A stretch of 64,000 nt of DNA from Streptomyces violaceusniger (GCA_005405945.1 BJHW01000002.1:2232001-2296000); one strand, 5' to 3'. Numbered from the stretch's first letter, positions 45,147 through 54,745 are shown. Notes: generated by a model from the sequence alone, not told the origin. Numbers and translations: made by a program.

Positions 45147-45352
45147 GCTCTCCTAGTGTGTAGCTCTCACCGCAACGGGCTCTCCACGGAATCTGCCGTC
45201 ACGTTGTGTTCTGGCAAGTCAACGGCCAGGGGTTGGGGATCCCGCTGCCTCGGTAGCGGTAGCAGTATCGGGTGACGGGCACCCGGGTCAGGCCGAAGAG
45301 CCCCAGTGGCGCCGGGCGACCAAGGGGGAACCAATAACAACGGAGGTCATTC

Positions 45353-45649
45353 ATGCGCACAGGAACCCAGCGCAGTCACCGATCCGCCCCACCAGCAGAT
45401 CTCCTGCCGAGGAGGGTGGATCGGCTCACGAAGCGTGAGAGGGAGGTCCTCCTGCTGCTGGCCGACGGTCTGACCAACCAAGCCCTGGCAAGCCGACTCG
45501 GGATCGCGCAACGAACCGTGCGAGCGCACATATTCGGCATCGTGCGAAAGCTCGAACTGCATTTCCGAACCGAAGCGGCATTAGTGGGCGACCGTCATCG
45601 CGCCCTGCTGGAACCGGATATGACGTTGCCGGAAGCGGCAATGCCATAA
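45353..45649 (+). CDS. LuxR-type HTH regulator, DNA-binding domain only
   Basis: A 98-residue protein consisting essentially of one GerE/LuxR HTH: LTKREREVLLLLADGLTNQA, then LASRLGIAQRTVRAHIFGIV and RKLELHFRTEAA. No receiver or ligand domain. Single-domain LuxR proteins of this size act as orphan regulators. AACGGAGG precedes ATG 45353 by seven bases, so this start is sound and the gene is not an obvious truncation. Confidence 0.85.
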   Translation: MRTGTQRSHRSAPPADLLPRRVDRLTKREREVLLLLADGLTNQALASRLGIAQRTVRAHIFGIVRKLELHFRTEAALVGDRHRALLEPDMTLPEAAMP

Positions 45650-45743
45650 GTGACAATAGCCAAGCTGCCTTCGCGCCACGATAGTTGAGGTCGCCGGGGA
45701 ATTCCCATCAGCCGATATACCCAGCGTTCACGCTCGGCGTGAA

Positions 45744-46084
45744 GGAAGATTGGACCCACTCACACCCCGGAGACCGTCTACCTGGGTGCCCCGCCTGGCA
45801 CGATCCCCTCGGCCGTCAGTCTCGCCCCCGACCGCCTCACCGCGATCGGGCCGCGAGACGACTCCTGGCCCTGGCAGCACGTCACCACGGTGACCGTCGA
45901 GGACATCCCCGCCAGAACGACCACGGGCCGGTCGTTCGCGAGGGTCTTAGAAGTCGTCCTCGGACCGCAGAGCCCCATCGAGATGACCGCCCGGGTGGAG
46001 ACCACGGACGGATCGCGGTTCGGCGTCCCCGTGCACTCGGCCGCCGCGTCCGCGTACTCCCTCCGCGAAGTGGAGTTGTCGTAG
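45744..46084 (+). pseudogene. Unrecognised gene remnant without start
   Basis: One frame is open from just after a TGA at 45740 to the TAG at 46084 and looks coding: PETVYLGAPPGTIPSAVSLA, SWPWQHVTTVTVEDIPARTT, GPQSPIEMTARVETTDGSRF. There is no ATG, GTG or ribosome binding site at its beginning, so the 5' end is missing or displaced. No family recognised. Confidence 0.4.
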
Positions 46085-46217
46085 CGCCTCTTGGAGCACT
46101 TTGCCCAGGGAAAGGCGTCCCCGGCTATGCTCACGGACTGGCTGATGAATTCCCCAGATCGCATGCCCCGCGCCTGGTCGAACGAGAGTCCTTGTTACAG
46201 CACTGGACGGAGAACCC

Positions 46218-46637
46218 GTGACCCACCACGGCGTCAAGCCACCGCCCTCGACACCACGGTCACCAGCCGTCCTCGCCTACGACGGGGACTGCGGCTTCTG
46301 TCAGACGTCCGTCGACCGTATCCGGGCCCTCACCGCACCGACACTGGAAGCGGTGCCGTGGCAGTTCCTGCCCGCCGAGTCGACGGCGCTGCACCTCGAG
46401 CGCTTGGACCGTGAGGTCCTGCTACTGCGCGGCGGTACGGTCCTCGCGGGCGGGTCGGACGCGCTGGCCCGCTACGTGGGCACCTCGCCGTCGCGTACGT
46501 ACCGCATGCTCGCGGCCGTGATCCGTCTCCCCGGCATCCGCGCCTGCGCCCGCGTGGTCTACCGCTGGGTGTCCCGCAACCGCCATCGTCTACCCGGCGG
46601 CACGCCCGCATGCGCGGTGCCGCCGCGCGGCACGTGA
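46218..46637 (+). CDS. DCC-family (DUF393) thiol-disulfide protein
   Basis: A 139-residue DCC protein with the name-giving motif in VLAYDGDCGFCQTSVDRIRA, then the family's WQFLPAES and GGSDALARYVGTSPSRTYRM. The CxxC in DCGFC suggests redox activity, presumed but not shown for most members. GTG 46218 starts the gene; no clear ribosome binding site. Neighbours do not indicate a pathway. Confidence 0.88.
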   Translation: MTHHGVKPPPSTPRSPAVLAYDGDCGFCQTSVDRIRALTAPTLEAVPWQFLPAESTALHLERLDREVLLLRGGTVLAGGSDALARYVGTSPSRTYRMLAAVIRLPGIRACARVVYRWVSRNRHRLPGGTPACAVPPRGT

Positions 46638-46751
46638 GGCCCGGCGTGCGCCTGATACCGACCTGCGTGTTCAGCGACGCCGCTCCGCCGGCCCTCAGCG
46701 ACGGTCACGCCGTCGACCGCTTCGTCCAGATCGCCTCGCTCACCAAGGTCG

Positions 46752-47685
46752 TCACAAAGCGGCCGGAAACAGGAACCGCACGTCGGTGAGTTGTTCCGAC
46801 AGTTCCCACAGACGGCGGCCGGTCTGGGGATCGGCTGCCGCGGTGGACAACTGCACTTGCTTCGGGCCGCCGCGCAGCTCGGCGAAGCCGTCCGGCCCGA
46901 TGAACTCACCGCCCTTCACGTCCGGGGCGGTGGCCGCGTACAGCTGGGCAGTGCACCCTGTTCCGGGGCTGGGCGAGCGGGGCGAGGATGCGGCCGAACA
47001 GCATCTTCACCATGCCGACCGGCGCGCTGGTTTGGAGGTTGGTGGAGGTGTAGCCGGGGTGGGCGAGCAGGCTGCGTACCGAGCTGCCGGCCGCGGTCAG
47101 CCTCCGGTGGAGTTCCCATCCGAAGACGGCGTTGGCGAACTTCGACTGGTTGTAGAACCCCATGGGCGAGTACTTGCGCTCGCCGGAAAGGTCGTCGAAG
47201 TGGAGGTGCCCCTGCCGGTGGTTGGTCGAACTTACCGTGACCACGCGGGGGTCGTTGCCGTCGGTCAGCAGGTCGAGCAGTAGACCAGTGAGCGCGAAGT
47301 GGCCGAGGTGGTTGCAGGCGAACTGCAACTCGTGGCCCTGGGCGCTCAGCGAGCGGGGCGGCGCCATCACGCCGGCGTTGTTGACGAGCACGTCCAGCCG
47401 CGGATGATCGACGCGCAGCTGATCGGCGAACGCTCGGACCGAATCGAGATCGGCCAGGTCGAGGCGGCGCACCTCAAGGTCGGCGCCAGGCTCCTCAGCG
47501 GTGATCTCTGCGGCGGCCCGGTGGCCTTTTGCCTCGTCGCGCACAGCGAGGATCACGTGCCCGCCCTTGCGGGCGAGTGCCCGGGTGGTCACCAGGCCGA
47601 GGCCGCTGTTGGCTCCGGTGACGACAAACACCCGCTTGGCCTGGTCCGGGATCTGATCGGCGGTCCAGCGCTGATTCTTCGTCAT
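46752..47685 (-). pseudogene. SDR oxidoreductase (protochlorophyllide reductase-like), 3' frameshifts
   Basis: Starts MTKNQRWTADQIPDQAKRVF, followed by the NADP loop TGANSGLGLVTTRAL, NNAGVMAPP, the Ser in VVTVSSTNHRQG, and YNQSKFAN with Tyr/Lys, so the catalytic site is intact. Near 46975 and 46950 two single-base indels throw the C-terminal region out of frame; reading AATAPDVKGGEFIGPDGFAE in the third frame gives the normal family ending at 46752. ATG 47685 is preferred to 47748. It is divergent from a TetR gene with a palindrome between. Confidence 0.8.
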
Positions 47686-47705
47686 GCGGCACACGTTGCC
47701 GTATA

Positions 47706-47720
47706 TGACACTTAGTGTCA
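47706..47720. promoter_or_regulatory. Probable TetR operator
   Basis: TGACACTTAGTGTCA has perfect 7-bp arms around one base. It lies 21 bp upstream of the SDR start and 45 bp before the TetR start. A second short dyad GGGTA-GAAT-TACCC (47750-47763) overlaps the tetR -10. Confidence 0.75.
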
Positions 47721-47764
47721 AGCCGCTACCGAGTGCCGTAAATGGCATGGGGTAGAATTACCCG

Positions 47765-48372
47765 GTGAGCTCCCGCCCTGAAGTCACCATGGCCCAGCGC
47801 AAACGCCAGCTCGTCTCCAACGAGCTGAGCGAAGCGGCACTGCAGCTACTGGCGCTGAAGGGGTTCGACGCGGTCACCATCGACGAGATCGCGGCCACCG
47901 CCGGCGTATCCAAGCGAACGTTCTTCCGGTACTTTGCCTCCAAGGAGGACGTGGTCGTCCAGTTCCTGGCCGACATGGGCACCGGCATGCGCGCAGCGCT
48001 GGCGTCTCGCCCATCGAGGAGCAGCCTTCCGCGTCCCTGCAGCACACCGTCTGGGTCGCCATGGCCGCCTGCGCCGACCATTCCGACAGGGCACTGCGCG
48101 TGGTTCAGCTGATTCTGCGCACCCCCGCCCTGCGCGCACGCTTCCTGGAACGCCAGGACCAGTGGCGCGACGACCTGGCAGCAGAGTTGGCGCAGCGCCT
48201 GGGGCTCGACCCCGACACCGATCTGTACCCGCAGCTAGCCGCCGGGATGGCGCTCACCGCATTCGACGCCGTGCTGCAACGGTGGAGCGGCAGCGACGGT
48301 GCCGAGGACCCCGCCGAACTGACCGACCGGGCCTTCGCCACAATTGCCCCGGCGTTGGACTCTGTTGAGTGA
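47765..48372 (+). pseudogene. TetR-family regulator, one frameshift
   Basis: HTH domain (LSEAALQLLALKGFDAVTID, then TAGVSKRTFFRYFASKEDVV) in the first frame; near 48006 it shifts and the ligand domain continues as MAACADHSDRALRVVQLILR and ARFLERQDQWRDDLAAELAQ to the stop at 48372. GTG 47765 begins seven bases after TAGAAT, again suggesting a leaderless transcript, as for the TetR gene at 24349. Likely repressor of the divergent SDR. Confidence 0.85.
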
Positions 48373-48484
48373 GCTGTCTTGCAGCCAGCGAGAGATCTCT
48401 ACTCAGCGGTTGCAGGAGCATGTCGAAGATGATCCGGTCGCTGATGCGCGGACGACAGAGCAGTTCGGTCAGCCATGAGGGCAG

Positions 48485-48605
48485 CGCGGGCACAGGTCTC
48501 CCCGGTGATCACAGAGCGTCGCAACTCCATGATCACCAGGGTCTGTGCCCGTTCCGCCGCTGAGCTCCCCACCGCGCCTATCTGCGCGACCTCTGAAGAG
48601 GAACT
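48485..48605. repeat. Hairpin-forming repeat, copy 2
   Basis: Same ~110-bp sequence as 7895-8012. Arms GGGCACAG/CTGTGCCC and GGTGATCA/TGATCACC pair here, with changes relative to copy 1 on both arms. The rest of 48373-48759 shows no gene. Confidence 0.55.
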
Positions 48606-48759
48606 TCCCGGCGCGCTGAGCCCTCGGCGCGCCGGGAGCACCCCAGCGCGTGGACCAGGCCACGGATGGCGCGAGGCCCGCGCCACGCCGGCCCCCGACC
48701 CTCACAGCCCCGACAGGCCCCGTCGGGGCTGTTCTACGTCATCCGCCGCGCATGGGTGC

Positions 48760-49130
48760 TCAGCCGTCGGCGCGGCATCCTGGCATCGACGGAAGCGGCG
48801 CCTCACCTGTGATCTTGCTGATCCGGTGCCGGATCGCCGCGAACATTTCGGCGCGGTCCCTGACGGGGTAGTCGCACCGGTCGTAGCGCAATTGAAGCGT
48901 GGCGGTACGGTCACGGGATTTGAGCAGTACCAGGCCGAGACTTCTCCCCGGCTCCAGGTCACGGTGCCCGGACAGTTCCAGCGGTAGGCCGTGCTCAGGG
49001 TCGGTCAGCGCCTGCACCAGCTCGGCTCGCCGCAGTCCGGTGTCGGAGAAGTGGTCCAGCTCGAGGATCCACCACTCACCCAGCCTGGCCTCGTGACCGG
49101 TGACGACTTGAGGAACGGCAACGGTGTGCA
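48760..49130 (-). CDS. Hypothetical protein, 5' end uncertain
   Basis: The minus strand has a coding-like C-terminal part: RLGEWWILELDHFSDTGLRR, LTDPEHGLPLELSGHRDLEP and YDRCDYPVRDRAEMFAAIRH, ending at a stop at 48760. The frame is open back to 49539, but upstream of about 49130 it loses coding character, and another frame (KQWADRQPLLYEATWRDAAW) looks better, so a frameshift is likely. No family recognised. Confidence 0.4.
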
Positions 49131-49496
49131 GGAGACCGAGACGGCGCAGCAGCCGCTGGGGAGCCAGGCGGCATCGCGCCAGGTGGCCTCGTAGAGGAGC
49201 GGCTGGCGATCGGCCCACTGCTTCTCGTGGCTGGCGCTGACACGGCGGCCCCGCGGTCACATCCGACGCGGGATCCGATCGACCACCGTCTCGGCTCCGG
49301 CGAACAGCGGGTGCAACCACGGTTCTCCTCGCCTGCAGTTCGGGACGTCCGGTGTCTCCAACTCGTCCATCAGCCGCTCCAGCTCCGTCCAGGAGCGGGC
49401 TCGCTGGCGGGCGTAGAGGGGACTGTCGAACAGAGGCGCACCCCGCGCTCCGGCTCACCGGAGCGCGGACCGGATGGTGCGGCCGACCATCATTCG

Positions 49497-49734
49497 CAGA
49501 CGGCCCTCTCCTCGGGGTGTACGACGGTGCCCAGTTCAACCCGGCCCGGGGCTCTCTCCGCCCCGGTGATGTTCTGATGCTCTACACAAACGGCCTGGTC
49601 GAGATTCCGGGGCGCGACAGCGTCGAGGCATCGGCCGTCTCACCGGTGAGGCTGACCGCTACATAGCCGACAACGGAATTCGCGGCGCATCCTGGCACCT
49701 CATCGAGGCGGTGGCAGAGGACGTCAACGAATAG
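49497..49734 (+). pseudogene. SpoIIE/PP2C phosphatase C-terminal remnant
   Basis: Encodes ADGPLLGVYDGAQFNPARGS and LRPGDVLMLYTNGLVEIPGR, the conserved end of actinobacterial PP2C/SpoIIE phosphatases, then shifts frame near 49620 to GRLTGEADRYIADNGIRGAS and a stop at 49734. The metal-binding N-terminal part and sensor domains are missing. Confidence 0.65.
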
Positions 49735-49819
49735 GGCCCACCTTCTGATCAGCCGCGACAGAGAATGAACCACGTCGCCGAGAGACAGCGCGCGTTCCGG
49801 CACTGTGCCGGGCCCGTGC

Positions 49820-50385
49820 CGAACGCACCCAGTTGGCCAGCAGGCTGGGTGCGGAGCTTTCGAGGAGGGACTGGGACTTCGGCCAGAACGGCACAATCCG
49901 GGTGAGGACGACGTCGTGGGCGTCCCGGTTGATGCGGTACTCAGCGATGCCGCGCCCGCCAGGGACCAGGACTTCTCGCCAGTCGTCATCGCTCTCCAGC
50001 CGTGTGCTGCCCTTCAGCCACGGATCCTCGCGATGGACACCGTCAGGGCGACCACCGCCGAGAACAGGTCGGCCGACAGCCCTGGGTCTGCCAGGGTTTC
50101 CCCCACCGCTTCGGAAGGCGCGACCGGCCATAAGTCGCGGGGTTCGTCACTCACCGGGCATCGCTCGCCGTTCGCGCGGCGGCGGCGCGCGATCTCGTCC
50201 CAGCTCGTGGTCGGCAGCGTGCCCGCCTCGGCGGCCGCGTGGATACGGTCGCGCTGCGGGTCACTGTCCAGCACGGCCCGGCCCCACCACGATGACGTCG
50301 CCAGGCTCGAGGCCGGCTCGGTGACGTGCATCCTTGCGGTGCGCAGGCTGGCCACTTGGCCATTGCGCGTCGGCGAGTTCTTCAA
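49820..50385 (-). pseudogene. Unrecognised frameshifted gene
   Basis: Two minus-strand frames joined near 50040 give a continuous coding-like product: RMHVTEPASSLATSSWWGRA and RIHAAAEAGTLPTTSWDEIA, then DDDWREVLVPGGRGIAEYRI and NRDAHDVVLTRIVPFWPKSQ. No family is recognised and no start is clear. Called on codon pattern only. Confidence 0.3.
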
Positions 50386-50397
50386 TGCGGGTCCTTG

Positions 50398-50613
50398 GCC
50401 GGTGGTGAGTGCCCGGGAGAACCGCGGCAAGGGCGACCAGGGCCCCGCGAGTGGCTGCCCACCGATCCGGGGGCGCGCTGCCGATACCTCGAGGAATGGA
50501 CCGTGGTGAAGTCCCGCTGGGGCCTGTCGGCGGCCCCCGGCGAAGTGGCGGCTCTCACCGGCCCCGCTGACGGTTGCCGTGATGCCCGTATTACCTACAC
50601 ACTCGCCCGCTGA
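50398..50613 (+). pseudogene. HNH endonuclease (DUF1524-like) C-terminal remnant
   Basis: VSARENRGKGDQGP in one frame continues after an indel as REWLPTDPGARCRYLEEWTV and VKSRWGLSAAPGEVAAL, resembling the N-rich and WLPxxxxxCxY-xxW-xxVKxRWxL end of secreted Streptomyces HNH nucleases. The HNH core upstream is missing. Confidence 0.5.
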
Positions 50614-50739
50614 ACCCGACGTCCGGCCGGCCTGGGCGTACGGGGCATGGCGGACGGTGTCGACCGGGAATCCATCCACACGGTGTTCCGGGCCCGCCGG
50701 GCATTGCGCTGACGCCGAGTTGCCGGGAAAGCAGTTGTT

Positions 50740-50803
50740 TAATTCACCATTAAATTTCACACCATGAGATCCGGTCATTTTCGCTTATTATCGGCCACCT
50801 TTT
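50740..50803 (+). repeat. AT-rich leader-like repeat, copy 2
   Basis: Matches 42447-42512 over about 60 bp, same orientation. Here no ORF with a good ribosome binding site follows closely. Confidence 0.6.
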
Positions 50804-51380
50804 AGGTGCGCCACGTTCGAGCTGGACGCCGGGGACGCACCGGGCTGTACCGCAGAGGCGAGGCTCGCGGGGTGAGCGGTAAGTGAACTGGTGCGGGGCC
50901 CGGCTCGGAGATGCTGCCTGCGCCCTGCCGGGTCCGGCCCAGGTCGTAGTCGGTGGCCGGTGGGCTGATGGCTTTGTGTGCGGCACCGTCTGGTTCTGGG
51001 CTGTAACTATGTGATGCCTGTGCGTTTTCGGCCGTTGTGGCTGCAGGGGTCCGCGTGAGCATTGCGGAGAGCGGCTGTGTCTCGGGGCGGTCTCGGATTG
51101 CGACTCGCTCACGCGTACGACCTGGATGGATGCGGCGCCCACCTCTTCGGTCGAGCGATGTGGTCGCTTACGAGTGCATTCGAGCGATGCGAAAAACAGT
51201 GCGACACTCGCACGCTTTTGGTCGGTTTTTGGCATGATCGTCGTTGTGAATCGGTGATGTGGATATATGTTCGTGCGGCGATCGCGAGCACGACAGCGCT
51301 GCATCCGGGGGGATGCGAAAGGTGCTTCCTCCGTCATGCCTGCATGGCTCATGTCATGTCCAGGGCACGGGAGAAACTGA
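50804..51380. other. No gene recognised; leader of the secreted-protein gene
   Basis: Frames here lack coding character. The last 200 bp, less GC-rich, include T-rich stretches near 51190-51250 that could hold the promoter of the secreted-protein gene. Confidence 0.4.
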
Positions 51381-51780
51381 ATGCACATGCACCGGAGCGC
51401 CGTTGGTCTCGTCGCCGGGGCCGTGTTGCTGGGATTCGCCGGCGCGGTCCCGGCCCATGCCGAGGGCAGCCGCACCACGTACTTCACCGGCTGGCACCCC
51501 GGCAACGAGTCCTCCCGCTGGACTGACAACAACACCGACGGTGTCAGCACCTCGGTGACCCTCAGCGGCTGCCACACCGACGGGGCCAACGGGTTTCAGA
51601 AGGCCAACCTGAAGCTGTGGAAGAACCGCGACCTGCTGCCCGACGACGACAAGGGCACTCGCAGCAACAGCTGCGGCAAGTCCGCCTGGGGACCAGCCGT
51701 CTGGTAAGTACTACTTCGAGCTCTTCAGCTTCACCACGGGCGGCACCATGAGCGCCAACAAGGTGGTCATCGCCTACTAG
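51381..51780 (+). pseudogene. Small secreted protein, 3' frameshift
   Basis: A signal peptide (HRSAVGLVAGAVLLGFAGAV, cleavage near AHA-EG) precedes a mature region with TYFTGWHPGNESSRWTDNNT, two cysteines and LKLWKNRDLLPDDDKGTR. Near 51690 one G appears lost; the other frame then reads GKYYFELFSFTTGGTMSANK and stops at 51780, giving about 130 residues. ATG 51381 has GGGAGAA upstream. No family recognised. It ends before two hairpins and the ABC operon. Confidence 0.65.
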
Positions 51781-51812
51781 AACCCGAAGACGGTACGGAA
51801 CGTCTTCACAGC

Positions 51813-51849
51813 TGCCCGGGCGCAGGCGGGTTCTGCCCGCGCCCGGGCA
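51813..51849 (+). terminator. Strong hairpin terminator
   Basis: TGCCCGGGCGC and GCGCCCGGGCA pair perfectly over a 15-base loop. A smaller hairpin, GAAGACG/CGTCTTC (51786-51807), precedes it. Both follow the secreted-protein stop and insulate it from the ABC operon. Confidence 0.7.
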
Positions 51850-51913
51850 CCTCCCGCTCCGCTCCTCACTACAGCCTCCTCGGGGTCACCCCTGGCGGCG
51901 GATTGTGCGGCTC

Positions 51914-52666
51914 ATGGCCCTGGAATTCCGCGGTGTCTGCTTCCGGTACAACCGGAAGACGACCGTTCTCGACAGCTTCGACCTTCGCGTCAGCAGCCCG
52001 GCAACGGTGCTGCTCGGCCCGAACGGGGCGGGGAAGTCCACGCTGATGGCGCTGGCTGCCTCCCAGCTCAGGCCCCTGGACGGCACGGTCACCTGGAGGG
52101 GCCGCAGCCCCGCGGCCCGCAAGGATGTGACGGCGTACCGGAAGGCAGTGGCCTGGCTGCCGCAGCACATCACGCCCGTACCGGGCCTGACCGTACGGGA
52201 GCAGGTCGCCTTCGCCGGCTGGCTCAAGGGCATGAACCGCACCGACGCCTGGAAGGCATCGGCCACCACGCTCGGCCGTGTCGGCCTGGACAAGCTCGCC
52301 GACCGCCGCAGCCACCAGGTCTCCGGCGGCCAACTGCGCCGGATGGGCATCGCCGGAGCCCTCACCCACCACAGCGAGCTCATCCTCATGGACGAACCGA
52401 CCGCGGGCCTGGACCCCACCCAGCGCAAGGTCTTCCGGTCCTTACTCGAGCAGCTGGCCGACGATGTGCACATCGTCGTCTCCACCCACCAGACCGAAGA
52501 CCTCGCCGACCTCTACCAGCACGTGGTCGTCCTGGACCGGGGCACCGTGCGCTTCCACGGCACCACCGCCCAATTCCACGCCATGGCCGGCAACGCCGAC
52601 AACGCCCAAGGACCTCGCGAGCGCGCGGAAGCCGCCTACGCCCAGCTCGTAGGCGAGGAGATCTGA
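51914..52666 (+). CDS. ABC transporter ATP-binding protein
   Basis: A 250-residue ATPase with Walker A GPNGAGKST (35-43), Q-loop Gln84, signature VSGGQ (136-140), Walker B LILMDEP (Asp160, Glu161) and an H-loop in VVSTHQTED. ATG 51914 fits the family start (MALEFRGVCFRY); GTG 51905 is possible. A TTA leucine codon at 52442-52444 makes it a candidate for bldA-dependent expression. It powers the two membrane proteins encoded next, with 2 bp to the first. Substrate unknown; the group includes exporters of small peptides and drugs. Confidence 0.93.
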   Translation: MALEFRGVCFRYNRKTTVLDSFDLRVSSPATVLLGPNGAGKSTLMALAASQLRPLDGTVTWRGRSPAARKDVTAYRKAVAWLPQHITPVPGLTVREQVAFAGWLKGMNRTDAWKASATTLGRVGLDKLADRRSHQVSGGQLRRMGIAGALTHHSELILMDEPTAGLDPTQRKVFRSLLEQLADDVHIVVSTHQTEDLADLYQHVVVLDRGTVRFHGTTAQFHAMAGNADNAQGPRERAEAAYAQLVGEEI

Positions 52667-52668
52667 CC

Positions 52669-53937
52669 GTGCTGCTCCGTACCGTCATCCGCGTCTCCTC
52701 CGGCACCCGCCTCCTGCCGTTTCTGGCCGGCTTCATCGTCATCGCCCTCAGCGACAACCTCTCCGAGTGGGTCACGCCCCACTACTGGCTCTCCGCCACC
52801 GGCACCGCGAGCCTGGCCCTGTCCTTCGTGGGGCCTGCGTGTGCCGGAGCCGGCGCCTGGGAGGGAAGCCGGCTCAGGCGCGCACGCATCTCCGACCAGA
52901 ACGCGGTCCGCTCGCCACTGGCCATCGCCTTCCCCCTGCTGCTGCCGGTGTTCGTGATGGGCGTAGCAGGTATGACGGCGGCCCTGCTCGTCTCCGCGGC
53001 CGCCGCCGACGTCGGCTTCGGCATGCCCCACCTCGGCATCCTCGCGGTCGAAGCGGTGCTTCTCGCGGCCAACACCCTGGTCGGCTTCGTTCTGGGCCGT
53101 CTGTGGGCTCCGATCGTCGCGGTGCCGCTCACGCTGGTTGCGAGCTTCGTCGCCAACGCCTACCCGGTCTCCTGGAGCATCGTGTGGATCCGCCGCCTCA
53201 TCGGCGGAGGACTGCAGGACTGCTGCACACTCGACCAGAGCCTGGACGCACGGGCGCTGGTCAGCGCGGGAACATTCGGCGTGGCGGTCTGTCTGTCCGC
53301 CGCCGTGCTGATCCAGTACCGCAAGGACCTCCCCGCCATCGTCGCCGCGGCCGCGCTGCTCGCCGGAGGGTTCGCAGGCGGTGCCGCCTCCGCCCACGGC
53401 ATGGGCGCCGACCCGGTGACCTCCCGTTCGACCAGCGACCTGGCGTGCGACCACGGTCGGCCCCGCATCTGCCTGTGGCCCGAGATGGACCACCAAGCCG
53501 ACATGATCCGCACCGAGTCACGCAAGGCCGTCGCAAGGCTCCGCCAGGCCGGCGTCGCGGTACCCACCACCCTGACCATGGCCGACCGGCCAGGCCCTGA
53601 CGAGACCAAGCTCGCCATCGGGCCCGGCATCAGCGCCGCCGGTGTGCCCACCGGCGTCGCGGCAGGACTCCTTCCACCATCTCCCGCCTGCGTGGACCAC
53701 GGAGAGCCCTACCCGGCCGCTGACGCCTACGGCCCCGTCGGAGCATGGCTTTCCCTGACCGCCGGCGCCTCGCCCACGACCCTCACCAACCGGGTCGCAC
53801 CGCCCGAACTGGCCCTGGCCCAGCACGTCCTCAAACAGCCCCGACAAACCCAGCTCACCTGGTACGAGCGCAACACCCGCGCCATGCGATCGTGCGACGA
53901 ACGCCCCCAGCTGGACATCAACGGGAGCCACGGATGA
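52669..53937 (+). CDS. ABC-associated membrane protein with extracytoplasmic domain
   Basis: A 422-residue protein with about seven hydrophobic helices in residues 1-250 (LLPFLAGFIVIALS, IAFPLLLPVFVMGVAGMTAA, LPAIVAAAALLAGGFAGGAA) and a roughly 170-residue C-terminal domain with paired cysteines in SDLACDHGRPRICLWPEMDH. The Cys-x6-ICLWPE pattern occurs in Streptomyces proteins next to ABC ATPases. It likely forms the permease with the ATPase upstream. GTG 52669 directly follows the ATPase stop, and its own stop overlaps the next ATG. Confidence 0.85.
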   Translation: MLLRTVIRVSSGTRLLPFLAGFIVIALSDNLSEWVTPHYWLSATGTASLALSFVGPACAGAGAWEGSRLRRARISDQNAVRSPLAIAFPLLLPVFVMGVAGMTAALLVSAAAADVGFGMPHLGILAVEAVLLAANTLVGFVLGRLWAPIVAVPLTLVASFVANAYPVSWSIVWIRRLIGGGLQDCCTLDQSLDARALVSAGTFGVAVCLSAAVLIQYRKDLPAIVAAAALLAGGFAGGAASAHGMGADPVTSRSTSDLACDHGRPRICLWPEMDHQADMIRTESRKAVARLRQAGVAVPTTLTMADRPGPDETKLAIGPGISAAGVPTGVAAGLLPPSPACVDHGEPYPAADAYGPVGAWLSLTAGASPTTLTNRVAPPELALAQHVLKQPRQTQLTWYERNTRAMRSCDERPQLDINGSHG

Positions 53938-54527
53938 ACTGGTGGCTGAAGGCCCGCGCCGTTCCCGTACTGAGTATGTCCGTCGTCCTGACCAATGCGG
54001 TGGGACTCCTCATGGGCAACGCCGAACTCCCTGTCCCCGTGCTGACCGGCCAGTCCGGACACTTCCTCGTCGGCCACCTCATCACTCTGCTGCCTGCGAT
54101 GCTGCTGCTCCACGGCATGGGACGCGGTGACCTGCGCACCGAAAGCGTCGCCTGCCGACCCGTCCGGAAGTGGGACGCCACCCTCGGCTCGGCGGCCGCC
54201 GCCACCGGGGCGGGGATGGCAGCCCTCTGCTACGCCCTGGGGGCCGACAGCATCGCTCTGGTACTGGGGCGCAACATCGCCGGATACGTCGGCATGGCGC
54301 TGCTGCTGTTTCCCTTCCTCGGCCACCGCATCGCGGCTGTCACCGTCGCCATCGTGCCCCTTGTGTGCGCGGCGGCCGGCTGGCGAAGCGGCGGCCGCCC
54401 CGAGCCATGGGCCTGGATCCTGTACCCGGCGAACTCCCTGGTCGCCCCGCTCATCGCGGCAGCCATCGTCCTCGTGGGCATTCTCGTCTGCCTCACCCGA
54501 CAGGACCCGTTGCGGTCCGCTCACTGA
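53934..54527 (+). CDS. Membrane protein, third gene of the ABC operon
   Basis: A 197-residue, six-helix membrane protein (VPVLSMSVVLTNAVGLLMGN, FLVGHLITLLPAMLLLHGMG, AIVLVGILVCL). Start ATG 53934 overlaps the stop of the preceding gene by 4 bp, so translation is coupled. No family name is recognised; context makes it a second permease subunit. The 218 bp after it, before the convergent DHFR-like gene, contain no gene. Confidence 0.8.
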   Translation: MNWWLKARAVPVLSMSVVLTNAVGLLMGNAELPVPVLTGQSGHFLVGHLITLLPAMLLLHGMGRGDLRTESVACRPVRKWDATLGSAAAATGAGMAALCYALGADSIALVLGRNIAGYVGMALLLFPFLGHRIAAVTVAIVPLVCAAAGWRSGGRPEPWAWILYPANSLVAPLIAAAIVLVGILVCLTRQDPLRSAH

Positions 54528-54745
54528 GAAAGCCATCAGTACAGCTGGACCCGACCACTTGGAGCGCTGGCGAGAGGTCCCCCTACCCGGTGGTGTAGCC
54601 GCGTCAGGTGACGAGTGCGGTGGGTCCACCACGCAGCAGGTCGGGGCGGGCATCGGCGACCGCGAAGGCCCGCCTGAGCGCGCCAGAATGGACATGTGGC
54701 TCGATCTCCTGCCCGTCCCTGTACCCAGCCCTCGTCGAGCAGTAC

